Positions 28,684 through 36,709 of a stretch of 64,000 nt of DNA are shown here, piece after piece. A program made the translations under genes and the position numbers. Positions within the stretch are counted from its first letter, which is position 1, and each line of letters opens with the position of its first letter. The DNA is from Streptomyces diastatochromogenes (GTDB lineage Bacteria; Actinomycetota; Actinomycetes; Streptomycetales; Streptomycetaceae): contig JAPTYK010000001.1 of NCBI GenBank assembly GCA_026913215.1, positions 5,270,001-5,334,000 on the forward strand, in the 5' to 3' direction. The notes beneath the pieces are model-generated. The model had not been told where the DNA came from. It saw only the letters and a list, made by a program, of their open reading frames with translations, and did not search any database.

Positions 28684-30025
28684 ATGCCCGAGAACGACAC
28701 CCGGGCGCCGTCACGGGCGCCCGTACCCACCCCTGCCCCCGCACGTCCGGCGCCCGTCACCACGACCGTGCCCGAGCCCGTCGCCCCGCCCGCCGGGGCA
28801 CCCGCACCCGCCCCGCCCCGTTCCCGGCTACCGCGCCGTCTTCGCCGTCCGCGAGTTCCGGTTCGTGTTCGCGGCGCATCTGTTCTCGCTGCTCGGGGTC
28901 GTGGTCAGCGAGCTCGCGCTCACCGTGCTCGTGTACGACCTGACGAGGTCGCCGCTGCTGTCCTCGCTCACGTTCGCGCTCGGGTTCCTGCCGTACCTCG
29001 TGGGCGGCACCCTGCTCGCGGGGCTGACCGACCGGCTTCCGCCCCGCCGGATCCTCGTCGTCTGCGACCTCGTCTGCGCGGGCTGCGTCGCGGTGATGGT
29101 GGTGCCGGCCACGCCGGTCGCGGTGCTGCTGGTGCTGCGGTGCGCCATCGCGGTCGTCTCGCCGGTGTTCAACGGCACCTGGATGGCGACCCTCGCCGAC
29201 ATCCTGGGCGAGGGGACCTGTTCGTGCTCGGGCGGTCGCTGCTGCGGATCGTGTCGCAGAGCGCGCTGCTCACCGGTTTCGCCGCCGGGGCGTCCTGCTG
29301 ACCGTCGTCCCGCCGCGCGGGGCGCTCGCCGTCACCGCCGCCACCTTCCTGGCCTCCGCGCTGCTGCTGCGCCTCGGGACCGCCCGGCGGCCCGCGCGGG
29401 CGGGCGGAGAGGCGAGCGGGCTCGCCGGGACCTTCGGGGTGCTGCGGAACCGGCGGGTGCGGGCGCTGATGCTGATGTTCTGGGTGCCGCCGCTGTTCGC
29501 GGTCGTCCCCGAGGCCCTCGCCGCCCCTACGCGGACGAGATCGGCGTCTCCACGGCCGCCCTCGGCCTCCTCATGTGCGCGCTGCCGGTCGGCACGATCG
29601 CGGGCGAGCTGTTCGCCGGATCGTTCCTCTCCGCCGCGACCCGCTCCCGGATCGTGCTGCCGCTCGCCGTCGCGAGTGTCCTGCCGTACCTGCTGTACGC
29701 GCCGAGGCCCGGCGTCGCCCTCGCGGCCGTCGCGCTCCTCCTGGCGGGCGCCACCGGGGCGTACACCCTCGGCCTCGACGCCTGGTTCGTCGCCGCCGTC
29801 CCCGAGGAGCGGCGGGGGAGGGCCATGACCCTGATGACGGCGGGCATGATGACCGTCCAGGGCGTCAGGATGGCCGGGGCCGGGCTCGCCGCCGAGTTCG
29901 TCCCCGTGCACACGGTCGTGGCCGGTACGGGCGTCCTCGGCACGCTCTGTCTGCTCGTCGCCGCCGTCGAGCTGCGCGCGACCGAAAGGCGAGACGGGGC
30001 TGACCGGCATATGACCAGTCGATAA
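28684..30025 (+). CDS. MFS transporter, multidrug-type (about three frameshifts)
   Basis: About 447 residues, 12 expected membrane segments after a Pro/Ala-rich N-terminal tail. FRFVFAAHLFSLLGVVVSELALTVLVYDL is helix 1 with the MFS entry, LADILGEGDLFVLGRSLLR follows, and YADEIGVSTAALGLL starts the second half. Bases are missing near 28815, 29215 and 29295. Substrate unknown; resemblance is to proton-driven macrolide or drug exporters. It is divergent from a winged-helix regulator and is followed 9 bases later by a MarR gene, so regulation by either is possible. Confidence 0.8.
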
Positions 30026-30034
30026 GGTCGACGG

Positions 30035-30544
30035 GTGTCCAAGCCGCTCAGTCTCCCCTTCGACCCCATCGCCCGAGCCGACGAACTCTGGCAGAAGCGC
30101 TGGGGCCCGGTGCCCTCGATGGCCGCGATCACCTCGATCATGCGCGCCCACCAGATCCTCCTCGCGGAGGTCGACGCGGTCGTCAAGCCGTACGGGCTGA
30201 CCTTCGCGCGGTACGAGGCCCTGGTCCTGCTCACCTTCTCCAAGGCGGGCGAGCTGCCGATGTCCAAGATCGGCGAGCGGCTCCAGGTCCACCCGACCTC
30301 GGTGACGAACACGGTGGACCGGCTGGTCAGGTCGGGTCTCGTCAGCAAGCGGCCCAACCCCAACGACGGACGCGGAACCCTCGCCTCCATCACCGACAAG
30401 GGCCGCGAGGTGGTCGAGGCCGCGACCCGCGACCTGATGGAGATGGAGTTCGGCCTCGGCGCGTACGACGCCGAGGAATGCGCGGAGATCTTCGCGATGC
30501 TGCGCCCGCTGCGGGTCGCGGCGCACGACTTCGACGAGGGGTAG
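30035..30544 (+). CDS. MarR family transcriptional regulator
   Basis: A 169-residue MarR protein with GTG start, intact. The winged helix is in LPMSKIGERLQVHPTSVTNTVDRLVRSGLV and the wing KRPNPNDGRGTLASITDKG. It starts 9 bases past the MFS gene and probably shares its transcript. A typical MarR role would be to repress the exporter upstream or the fatty-acid-like acyl-CoA genes downstream; the sequence does not decide. Confidence 0.85.
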   Translation: MSKPLSLPFDPIARADELWQKRWGPVPSMAAITSIMRAHQILLAEVDAVVKPYGLTFARYEALVLLTFSKAGELPMSKIGERLQVHPTSVTNTVDRLVRSGLVSKRPNPNDGRGTLASITDKGREVVEAATRDLMEMEFGLGAYDAEECAEIFAMLRPLRVAAHDFDEG

Positions 30545-30570
30545 CCTTCGTGCCGGGTCGGCCCGCTGCT

Positions 30571-30677
30571 CCCCGCTGACGCGGGGGTGATCCGATCGCC
30601 CGGATTGTGCGGTTACGGTCGACAGCGTGGTCCCCGTGTCAGCGGGGGTTTTTCGGGCGGTTACGCTCGACGGCATG
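30571..30677 (+). promoter_or_regulatory. Duplicated promoter/start module with hairpins before DUF3817
   Basis: GCGGTTACGGTCGACAGCGTG (30609-30629) and a near copy (30657-30677) match at 18 of 21 positions, 48 bases apart, each ending in a start codon. Between them CCCCGTGTCAGCGGGG is followed by TTTTT. Upstream CCCCGCTGACGCGGGG (30571) can pair with that hairpin, so two alternative folds exist. Confidence 0.55.
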
Positions 30678-31007
30678 AAATCCAGCGTGCTGACCCGCTA
30701 CCGCGTCATGGCCTACGTGACCGCCGTCATGCTCCTCGTCCTGTGCGCGTGCATGGTCGCCAAGTACGGCTTCGGCGTCGGCGAGGACCTGACCTTCGCG
30801 GTCTCGCAGCTCCACGGCGTCCTCTACATCATCTACCTGGTCTTCGCCTTCGACCTGGGCTCCAAGGCGAAGTGGCCGTTCGGCAAGCTGATCTGGGTGC
30901 TGGTCTCCGGCACCATCCCGACCGCCGCGTTCTTCGTCGAGCGCAAGGTCGTCGCCGAGACGCTTCCGCTGGTCAGCGGTGCGCGGCCGGAGCCGGTCAA
31001 GGCCTGA
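30675..31007 (+). CDS. DUF3817 membrane protein, paralogue
   Basis: A 110-residue membrane protein with three hydrophobic segments: MAYVTAVMLLVLCACMVAKYG, LHGVLYIIYLVFAFDLGSKA and IWVLVSGTIPTAAFFVERK. The LHGVLYIIYL and F-D pattern and the ERK-type tail match the paralogue at 24.8 kb. ATG at 30675 is chosen; an in-frame GTG at 30627 would add 16 residues from the promoter duplication. Intact. A terminator follows immediately. Confidence 0.85.
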   Translation: MKSSVLTRYRVMAYVTAVMLLVLCACMVAKYGFGVGEDLTFAVSQLHGVLYIIYLVFAFDLGSKAKWPFGKLIWVLVSGTIPTAAFFVERKVVAETLPLVSGARPEPVKA

Positions 31008-31014
31008 GCATGCA

Positions 31015-31039
31015 CCCCCGCACTGATGTGCGGGGGTTT
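31015..31039 (+). terminator. Rho-independent terminator of DUF3817
   Basis: CCCCCGCAC and GTGCGGGGG form a 9-bp stem with loop TGAT, followed by TTTG, 8 bases after the stop. Confidence 0.85.
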
Positions 31040-31048
31040 GCCATCGAC

Positions 31049-31072
31049 ATTTACTAGGACGTCCTAGTAAAT
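31049..31072. promoter_or_regulatory. 24-bp perfect palindromic operator before icmA
   Basis: ATTTACTAGGAC is followed directly by its reverse complement GTCCTAGTAAAT, ending 8 bases before the icmA ATG, and carries the look of a TetR-family operator. Its position over the expected start of transcription or translation suggests strong repression. The binding protein is not evident: the nearby TetR gene has a different site of its own. Confidence 0.8.
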
Positions 31073-31079
31073 TCGAAGC

Positions 31080-32788
31080 ATGGACGCTGACGCCATCGAG
31101 GAAGGCCGCCGTCGCTGGCAGGCCCGTTACGACAAGGCCCGCAAGCGGGACGCCGACTTCACCACGCTCTCCGGCGACGCCGTCGAGCCGGTCTACGGGC
31201 CCCGGCCCGGCGACACCTACGAGGGGTTCGAGCGCATCGGCTGGCCCGGTGAGTACCCCTTCACCCGGGGCCTCCACCCGACCGGCTACCGGGGCCGGAC
31301 CTGGACCATCCGCCAGTTCGCCGGCTTCGGCAACGCCGAGCAGACCAACGAGCGGTACAAGATGATCCTGGCCGCCGGCGGCGGCGGCCTCTCCGTCGCC
31401 TTCGACATGCCCACGCTCATGGGCCGCGACTCCGACGACCCCCGCTCCCTCGGCGAGGTCGGCCACTGCGGCGTCGCCATCGACTCCGCCGCCGACATGG
31501 AGGTCCTCTTCAAGGACATCCCGCTCGGCGACGTCACGACCTCGATGACGATCTCCGGGCCCGCCGTGCCCGTCTTCTGCATGTACCTGGTCGCCGCCGA
31601 GCGCCAGGGCGTCGACCCGGGCGTCCTCAACGGCACGCTCCAGACCGACATCTTCAAGGAGTACATCGCGCAGAAGGAGTGGCTCTTCGAGCCCGAGCCC
31701 CATCTGCGCCTCATCGGCGACCTGATGGAGCACTGCGCGGCGAACATCCCCGCGTACAAGCCGCTCTCCGTCTCCGGCTACCACATCCGCGAGGCCGGGG
31801 CGACGGCCGCGCAGGAGCTCGCCTACACCCTCGCCGACGGCTTCGGCTACGTGGAGCTCGGCCTCTCCCGCGGCCTCGACGTCGACGTCTTCGCCCCCGG
31901 CCTCTCCTTCTTCTTCGACGCGCACCTCGACTTCTTCGAGGAGATCGCCAAGTTCCGCGCCGCCCGCCGCATCTGGGCCCGCTGGATGAAGGAGGTCTAC
32001 GGCGCGAAGACCGACAAGGCGCAGTGGCTCCGCTTCCACACCCAGACCGCCGGCGTCTCCCTCACCGCCCAGCAGCCGTACAACAACGTCGTGCGGACCG
32101 CGGTCGAGGCCCTCTCCGCCGTCCTCGGCGGCACCAACTCCCTCCACACCAACGCCCTCGACGAGACCCTCGCGCTCCCCAGCGAGCAGGCCGCCGAGAT
32201 CGCGCTCCGCACCCAGCAGGTGCTGATGGAGGAGACCGGCGTCGCCAACGTCGCCGACCCGCTGGGCGGCTCCTGGTACGTCGAGCAGCTCACCGACCGC
32301 ATCGAGGCCGACGCCGAGAAGATCTTCGACCAGATCAAGGAGCGCGGCCGCCGCGCCCGCCCGGACGGGCAGCACCCCATCGGCCCGATCACCTCCGGCA
32401 TCCTGCGCGGCATCGAGGACGGCTGGTTCACCGGCGAGATCGCCGAGTCCGCCTTCCAGTACCAGCGCTCCCTGGAGAAGGGCGACAAGCGGGTCGTCGG
32501 CGTCAACGTCCACCACGGCTCCGTCACCGGCGACCTGGAGATCCTGCGCGTCAGCCACGAGGTCGAGTGGGAGCAGGTCCGCGTCCTCGGCGAGCGCAAG
32601 GGCCGCCGCGACGACGCCAAGGTCCGCGCCTCGATCGACGCGATGCTCAAGGCCGCCCGCGACGGCTCCAACATGATCGTCCCCATGCTGGAGGCCGTAC
32701 GCGCCGAGGCCACGCTCGGCGAGATCTGCGACGCCCTGCGCGACGAGTGGGGCGTCTACACGGAGCCCCGGGCTCTGAGCTCACCTGA
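31080..32788 (+). CDS. icmA: Isobutyryl-CoA mutase large subunit (one frameshift near the end)
   Basis: IcmA, with a separate small B12-binding subunit, isomerises isobutyryl-CoA and n-butyryl-CoA, linking valine degradation to butyrate and methylmalonyl-CoA. The 569-residue size without a C-terminal B12 domain separates it from MutB (about 730). Motifs are TWTIRQFAGFGNAEQTNERYK, FDMPTLMGRDSDDP, SGYHIREAGATAAQELA, FHTQTAGVSLTAQQPYNN and NVADPLGGSWYVE. One missing C in the run near 32764 puts the end at TEPPGSELT and TGA at 32788. A perfect palindrome lies just before the start. Confidence 0.9.
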
Positions 32789-32835
32789 ACGCGGCAGGGG
32801 CGGTACGGGAACTCCGTACCGCCCCTGCCGCGTTC
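32787..32835. terminator. Bidirectional terminator after icmA
   Basis: Two 22-base arms (32787-32808 and 32814-32835; core GGCAGGGGCGGTACGG) pair perfectly around GAACT. The hairpin overlaps the icmA stop codon and lies 8 bases from the stop of the opposite TetR gene. Confidence 0.92.
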
Positions 32836-32842
32836 GGCCGGA

Positions 32843-33472
32843 TCAGCCGGTGGTGGCCGCCGCGCCCAGGCCGCCGAGGAGGAGGGCGGAGAGGCGGGCC
32901 GCCCAGGGCCCGTCCACCGGCTCCGCGCTCACCAGGGCGCGGTGCACCACCGCGCCGGCGACCACGTCGAAGATCAGGTCGTCGAGGGCGGCGACCGTGG
33001 CCGGCGGGTGCTCGTCCGGGAGCTCGCCGCGCTGCTGCGCCCGCCGACGGCCCGCCAGGACCAGGCGCTTCTGGCGTTCGACGATCGAGGCGCGTATGCG
33101 CTCGCGCAGCGGTTCGTCCCGGGTCGACTCGGCGACGACGGCCATCAGGGCCGTCTTCGTCTCGGGCCGCTCCAGAAGGGTCGCGAACTGCAGCACCACG
33201 TGCTCGATGTCGGCCTGGAGGGAACCCAGGTCGGGCAGTTCGAGTTCGTCGAAGAGGACGGCGACGGCGTCCACCACGAGTTCGTTCTTGTTGGCCCAGC
33301 GGCGGTACAGCGTCGTCTTCGCCACCCCGGCGCGGCCCGCCACGTCCCCCATCGTGAGCTTCGACCAGCCCAGGTCGACCAGGGCCGCGCGGGTCGCCTC
33401 CAGGATGGCCGTGTCGGCCTCGGTGGAGCGGGGGCGCCCGGTACGGCTGCTGCGGTTGGTGCGGCTACACAT
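32843..33472 (-). CDS. TetR family transcriptional regulator
   Basis: A 209-residue TetR protein, intact. The HTH is STEADTAILEATRAALVDLGW and LTMGDVAGRAGVAKTTLYRRW, and the C-terminal domain resembles TetR_C regulators of efflux (GAVVHRALVSAEPVDG, ALLLGGLGA). ATG 33472 gives the normal length; upstream codons would add unlike sequence. It is convergent with icmA. Its own promoter carries CGGTA-N4-TACCG, a probable autoregulatory site, which differs from the icmA palindrome. Confidence 0.85.
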   Translation of the reverse strand: MCSRTNRSSRTGRPRSTEADTAILEATRAALVDLGWSKLTMGDVAGRAGVAKTTLYRRWANKNELVVDAVAVLFDELELPDLGSLQADIEHVVLQFATLLERPETKTALMAVVAESTRDEPLRERIRASIVERQKRLVLAGRRRAQQRGELPDEHPPATVAALDDLIFDVVAGAVVHRALVSAEPVDGPWAARLSALLLGGLGAAATTG

Positions 33473-33803
33473 GAGAAGGGACCATACCCGCCGGTAGGTA
33501 TACCGCCAGGGGTCGGTGATGTGAGGCAGTTCACCGTACGGATCGGGTGTGCGCCCTCCCGCCGGGTCCCTCGGCGGAGTTACGCTACGACCCGTAGCGA
33601 AAGGCAATTGAGCGGCCTGAGCGACAACCAGCGCACCGGGTGGGGATCCGGTGCGGAGCGAAGGCGCCGGGTGGGGACCCGGTGCCGCCGAAGACGAAGA
33701 ACCGTGTCGTCCACGCGTCTCGCACACACCGGCGGGAGATGCGCGGACGGCACGGTTCAGCCATGGCTTACCGGTTACGCGCGCGGAAGGGGAGGATGTA
33801 TCC
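33473..33803. other. Intergenic region, divergent TetR/chaperone promoters
   Basis: A 331-base gap. It holds CGGTAGGTATACCG (33492-33505), an operator-like dyad near the TetR start; TACGCT (33581-33586) as a possible -10 box for the chaperone gene, overlapping the 7-bp dyad CGCTACG/CGTAGCG (33583-33599); and two near-identical 19-base segments, CCGGGTGGGGATCCGGTGC and its copy with one change (33637-33655, 33667-33685), each able to fold as a short hairpin. No gene is seen. Confidence 0.55.
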
Positions 33804-34772
33804 ATGCAGCCCCGAAACATGTCCATGAGCGGCGTCGTCGACCTCGCCGCGGTGAAGGCGGCCGGAGAGGCCAAGGCGAAGGCGGAGCAGGCGCGCGCCG
33901 AGGCGGCGCGGCAGGGTGGTTCCGCCGCGGTGCCCCCGTCGGCCCTGGTGATCGACGTCGACGAGGCCGGCTTCGAGCGCGATGTGCTCCAGCGCTCCGC
34001 CGAGGTTCCGGTCGTCCTCGACTTCTGGGCCGAGTGGTGCGAGCCGTGCAAGCAGCTCGGCCCCCTTCTGGAGCGCCTCGCCGTCGAGTACAACGGCCGC
34101 GTCCTGCTCGCCAAGATCGACGTCGACGCCAACCAGATGCTGATGCAGCAGTTCGGCATCCAGGGAATTCCGGCCGTTTTCGCGGTGGTCGCCGGTCAGG
34201 CGCTGCCGCTCTTCCAGGGTGCGGTCCCCGAGGCGCAGATCCGGGAGACCCTCGACCAGTTGATCCAGGTCGGCGAGGAGCGCTTCGGCCTCACCGGCAT
34301 CGCCGTGGACGCCGACGCCTCCGAAGCCGGTGGCGTCTCCGCGCGGCCGGCCGGCCCGTACGACGCCCTCCTCGAAGCGGCCATGTCCGCGCTCGACGCG
34401 GGCGATCTGGCCGGCGCCGTCCAGGCCTACAAGAACGTGCTCGCCGACGACCCGGCCCACCCCGAGGCCAAGCTCGGCCTGGCGCAGGCCGAACTGCTCA
34501 CCCGCGTACAGGATCTGGACCCCGCCGCCGTCCGCAGGAACGCGGCGGACAATCCGGCCGATGTCGCCGCGCAGATCGCCGCCGCCGACCTCGATCTGGT
34601 GGGCGGTCACGTGCAGGACGCCTTCGGTCGCCTCGTGGAGACCGTGCGCCGCACGGCAGGCGAGGACCGGAACGCGGCGCGGGTCCGCCTCCTCGAACTG
34701 TTCGAGGTGATCGGTACGGACGACCCGCGCGTGACGGCGGCCCGGCAGGCCCTCGCCCGGGTGCTTTTCTAG
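33804..34772 (+). CDS. Thioredoxin-like co-chaperone with TPR tail (CnoX/YbbN type)
   Basis: A 322-residue soluble protein. After a charged Ala/Lys/Glu linker, residues 55-150 form a thioredoxin fold with VLDFWAEWCEPCKQLGPLLERL and cis-Pro GIQGIPAVFAV. The C-terminal half has TPR-like helices (MSALDAGDLAGAVQAYKNVL, PEAKLGLAQAELL). The active motif is CEPC. E. coli CnoX of similar layout protects proteins and hands them to chaperones; that role here is inferred. The gene is intact, with GGAAGGGGAGG as RBS. In S. coelicolor it lies in the same place (SCO5419, from memory). Confidence 0.85.
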   Translation: MQPRNMSMSGVVDLAAVKAAGEAKAKAEQARAEAARQGGSAAVPPSALVIDVDEAGFERDVLQRSAEVPVVLDFWAEWCEPCKQLGPLLERLAVEYNGRVLLAKIDVDANQMLMQQFGIQGIPAVFAVVAGQALPLFQGAVPEAQIRETLDQLIQVGEERFGLTGIAVDADASEAGGVSARPAGPYDALLEAAMSALDAGDLAGAVQAYKNVLADDPAHPEAKLGLAQAELLTRVQDLDPAAVRRNAADNPADVAAQIAAADLDLVGGHVQDAFGRLVETVRRTAGEDRNAARVRLLELFEVIGTDDPRVTAARQALARVLF

Positions 34773-35359
34773 CTCTCCACGCGCGCCGGATCGTCTGACG
34801 ATTTGGCAGCAGGGTGACAAATCGCGGCCGCGCTTTACCAAAACTTGGTAATCGCGGCCGCTGTTACTTGTAGTAAATCGAACCCGGCGTTCTGTCCGCA
34901 TTCATCCGATGATCTCCTGACATTCCCCGTCGCCCGAACGCACCCAGCGTGCCCGTTCGGTCCCGCCCCGCCATGGCGTGGTTATCCCCCCGTTACTAGC
35001 CGGTAATGAACCCCCTTGTGCGGGGGCCCGGAATGGACCACGATCGGCGACGCTCGGTCCGAACCGCATCACCCCGGCAACCAACCGGGATCGCGGCGAG
35101 GGTCCCCACCGAGCCGACCGGTGTTCCGGCACCGGTCGCGGACAGGGGGGTTCCCGCTCTCACCGAACGGGGCCTGTCCGAACAGGTCGCGCCCCAAGGC
35201 GCGCCCATGGTTGTCGCTCGGGGGTGATCGCCGGTGATTCGGACGCGCATCGCGCCGCCTGATGCCTCGGCGCTCTCCTTCCCGAGGACGTAGCTCTTCT
35301 CCCATCCCAGGGCGGCCCCGGGCCCCTTCGGAGATGTACGTCCGAGAAGGAGGAATTTC
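34773..35359. other. Long intergenic region with dyads
   Basis: 587 bases without a convincing gene. It contains the 7-bp dyads CGATTTG/CAAATCG (34799-34805, 34818-34824) and TTACCAA/TTGGTAA (34835-34851) with a 3-base centre, and a 12-base direct repeat AATCGCGGCCGC (34820-34831 and 34850-34861, 30 bases apart). GC-poor patches here resemble promoter DNA. The right end is the structured leader of the DUF6230 gene. Confidence 0.5.
35274..35353 (+). promoter_or_regulatory. Leader stem that buries the DUF6230 ribosome binding site
   Basis: CTCCTTC (35275-35281) can pair with GAAGGAG (35346-35352), the Shine-Dalgarno of the DUF6230 gene, and GGACGTA (35286-35292) with TACGTCC (35337-35343), separated by a small internal loop. 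The ATG is at 35360. The loop between arms is about 44 bases, GC-rich and itself foldable. Confidence 0.5.
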
Positions 35360-36043
35360 ATGAAGTCCCAGGTTCGTGGCGGAACCAGATGGAAGCGGTT
35401 CGCCGTCGTCATGGTCCCCAGCGTGGCCGCGACGGCCGCGATCGGCGTCGGCCTCGCCCAGGGCGCGCTCGCCGCGTCCTTCAGCATTTCCGGCCAGGAG
35501 TTCAAGGTCAAGGCGCAGAGCCTTGAGGGCAAGAACTTCGTCCAGTACGGCAGCGTGGACACCGGCAAGGGCCTCGACGGCAAGGATTTCGCGGCCCCCG
35601 TGGCGGTCTCCGGTTTCTCCGAGGCCTACATCACGAAGATGTGCCAGTCGGTCGTGACGCCGAAGGTGCCCTTCATCAACGACTCGGTCACCCTCCGCCT
35701 GACGGCCGGCACCGATGCCGCGACGTCCGGCAAGGACGAGGACAAGGTCTACGCGAAGGACATCTACCTCGATGTCTCGGACCTCAAGACCGACGCCGAG
35801 TTCAGCGACCTCGACCTCGGTGTCGCGGCGGGCAAGCTCAACGAGTTCGGCGGCAAGGTGGTCGACGGCAAGCCGGGCATCCAGCCGAACACCGCGGCCA
35901 ACCCGTACGGCTTCGGTCAGCGTGCCCGGGTCGCGACGCTGAGGAACGTGGAGCAGAAGGCCTGGGCCACCACGGCCGGCACCTTCAAGCTCCCCGGCCT
36001 GCACCTCTCCCTGTCCAAGGGCACGGCGGACGAGTGCTACTAG
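35360..36043 (+). CDS. DUF6230 family secreted/surface protein
   Basis: A 227-residue protein found in pairs with DUF6114 in Streptomyces. A twin-charged start (KSQVRGGTRWKRF) and hydrophobic segment AVVMVPSVAATAAIGVGLA to about residue 35, then ALAASFSISGQEFKVKAQ, suggest an N-terminal anchor or signal followed by a beta-rich exported domain, ending KGTADECY. Database names such as cholesterol esterase have no visible support (no catalytic triad seen). The gene is intact. AAGGAGG lies 7 bases before the ATG but is buried in a predicted stem. Confidence 0.8.
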   Translation: MKSQVRGGTRWKRFAVVMVPSVAATAAIGVGLAQGALAASFSISGQEFKVKAQSLEGKNFVQYGSVDTGKGLDGKDFAAPVAVSGFSEAYITKMCQSVVTPKVPFINDSVTLRLTAGTDAATSGKDEDKVYAKDIYLDVSDLKTDAEFSDLDLGVAAGKLNEFGGKVVDGKPGIQPNTAANPYGFGQRARVATLRNVEQKAWATTAGTFKLPGLHLSLSKGTADECY

Positions 36044-36162
36044 GACCGGCCGGTCCCTGAGGGCCGATCCGTTCCGGAGGGTGGGGCCGTCGCGTGCGGT
36101 CCCACCCGCCAGGTTCCTTCTCTTCATCTTTCTCAGCAACACCGCTTCCAGGGAGCTGTTCC

Positions 36163-36709
36163 ATGAGCGCCGAGATCCCCGCCTCCCGCGAAGTCCCCAA
36201 GAAGGAGAACCGGTTCAAGGTCTGGCGGCAGACCCGGCCCTTCTGGGCGGGACTGTTCACCATGCTGGGCGGCGTACCGATCGCCTACCTCCCGTACGGA
36301 GACATGCGGCTCGGCAACATCACGCTCGCCCTGGCGACGACCGCCGGAGCCGGCGCGCTGATCATCGGCGTCCTGCTCATCACGCTCGGACTGACGATGT
36401 GGTTCCAGCCCATCGTTCGGGTGTTCGCGGGTGTCGCGGCGATCGTCCTGGCCCTCGTCTCCATCCCGGTGTCGAACTTCGGCGGCCTCGTCGTCGGATT
36501 CCTGTTCGCCCTCATCGGAGGCGCCATGTCCGCCTCCTGGGCGCCCGCACCCCGGTCGAGGAGACCGAGGACGCACAGCACGACGGTCACCCCGAGGCCT
36601 CCTCCGAGGAGGCCGTCCCTCGGCTGTGCTCCCGGAGCAGCGCGAGGCGGAGCACATGGCGACCGAAACCACGACCGACGCCAAGGGCGGGAGGAACAGT
36701 GCGGGGTGA
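36163..36709 (+). CDS. DUF6114 membrane protein (two frameshifts)
   Basis: About 182 residues. After a short cytosolic head (MSAEIPASREVPKKENRFK) there are about four hydrophobic segments: PFWAGLFTMLGGVPIAYLP, TTAGAGALIIGVLLITLGL, FQPIVRVFAGVAAIVLALVS and GGLVVGFLFALIGGAMS. The acidic tail (TPVEETEDAQHDGHPE, then AVLPEQREAEHMATETTT) is reached after missing bases near 36550 and 36632. It is the second gene of a trio with DUF6230 upstream, 119 bases away. Function unknown; the pair is presumed to act together at the cell surface. Confidence 0.78.

Noticed and set aside
31008..31079. Cobalamin riboswitch before the B12-dependent mutase
   Set aside because: Only 72 bases are available, taken up by a terminator and a palindrome; no B12 box was seen.
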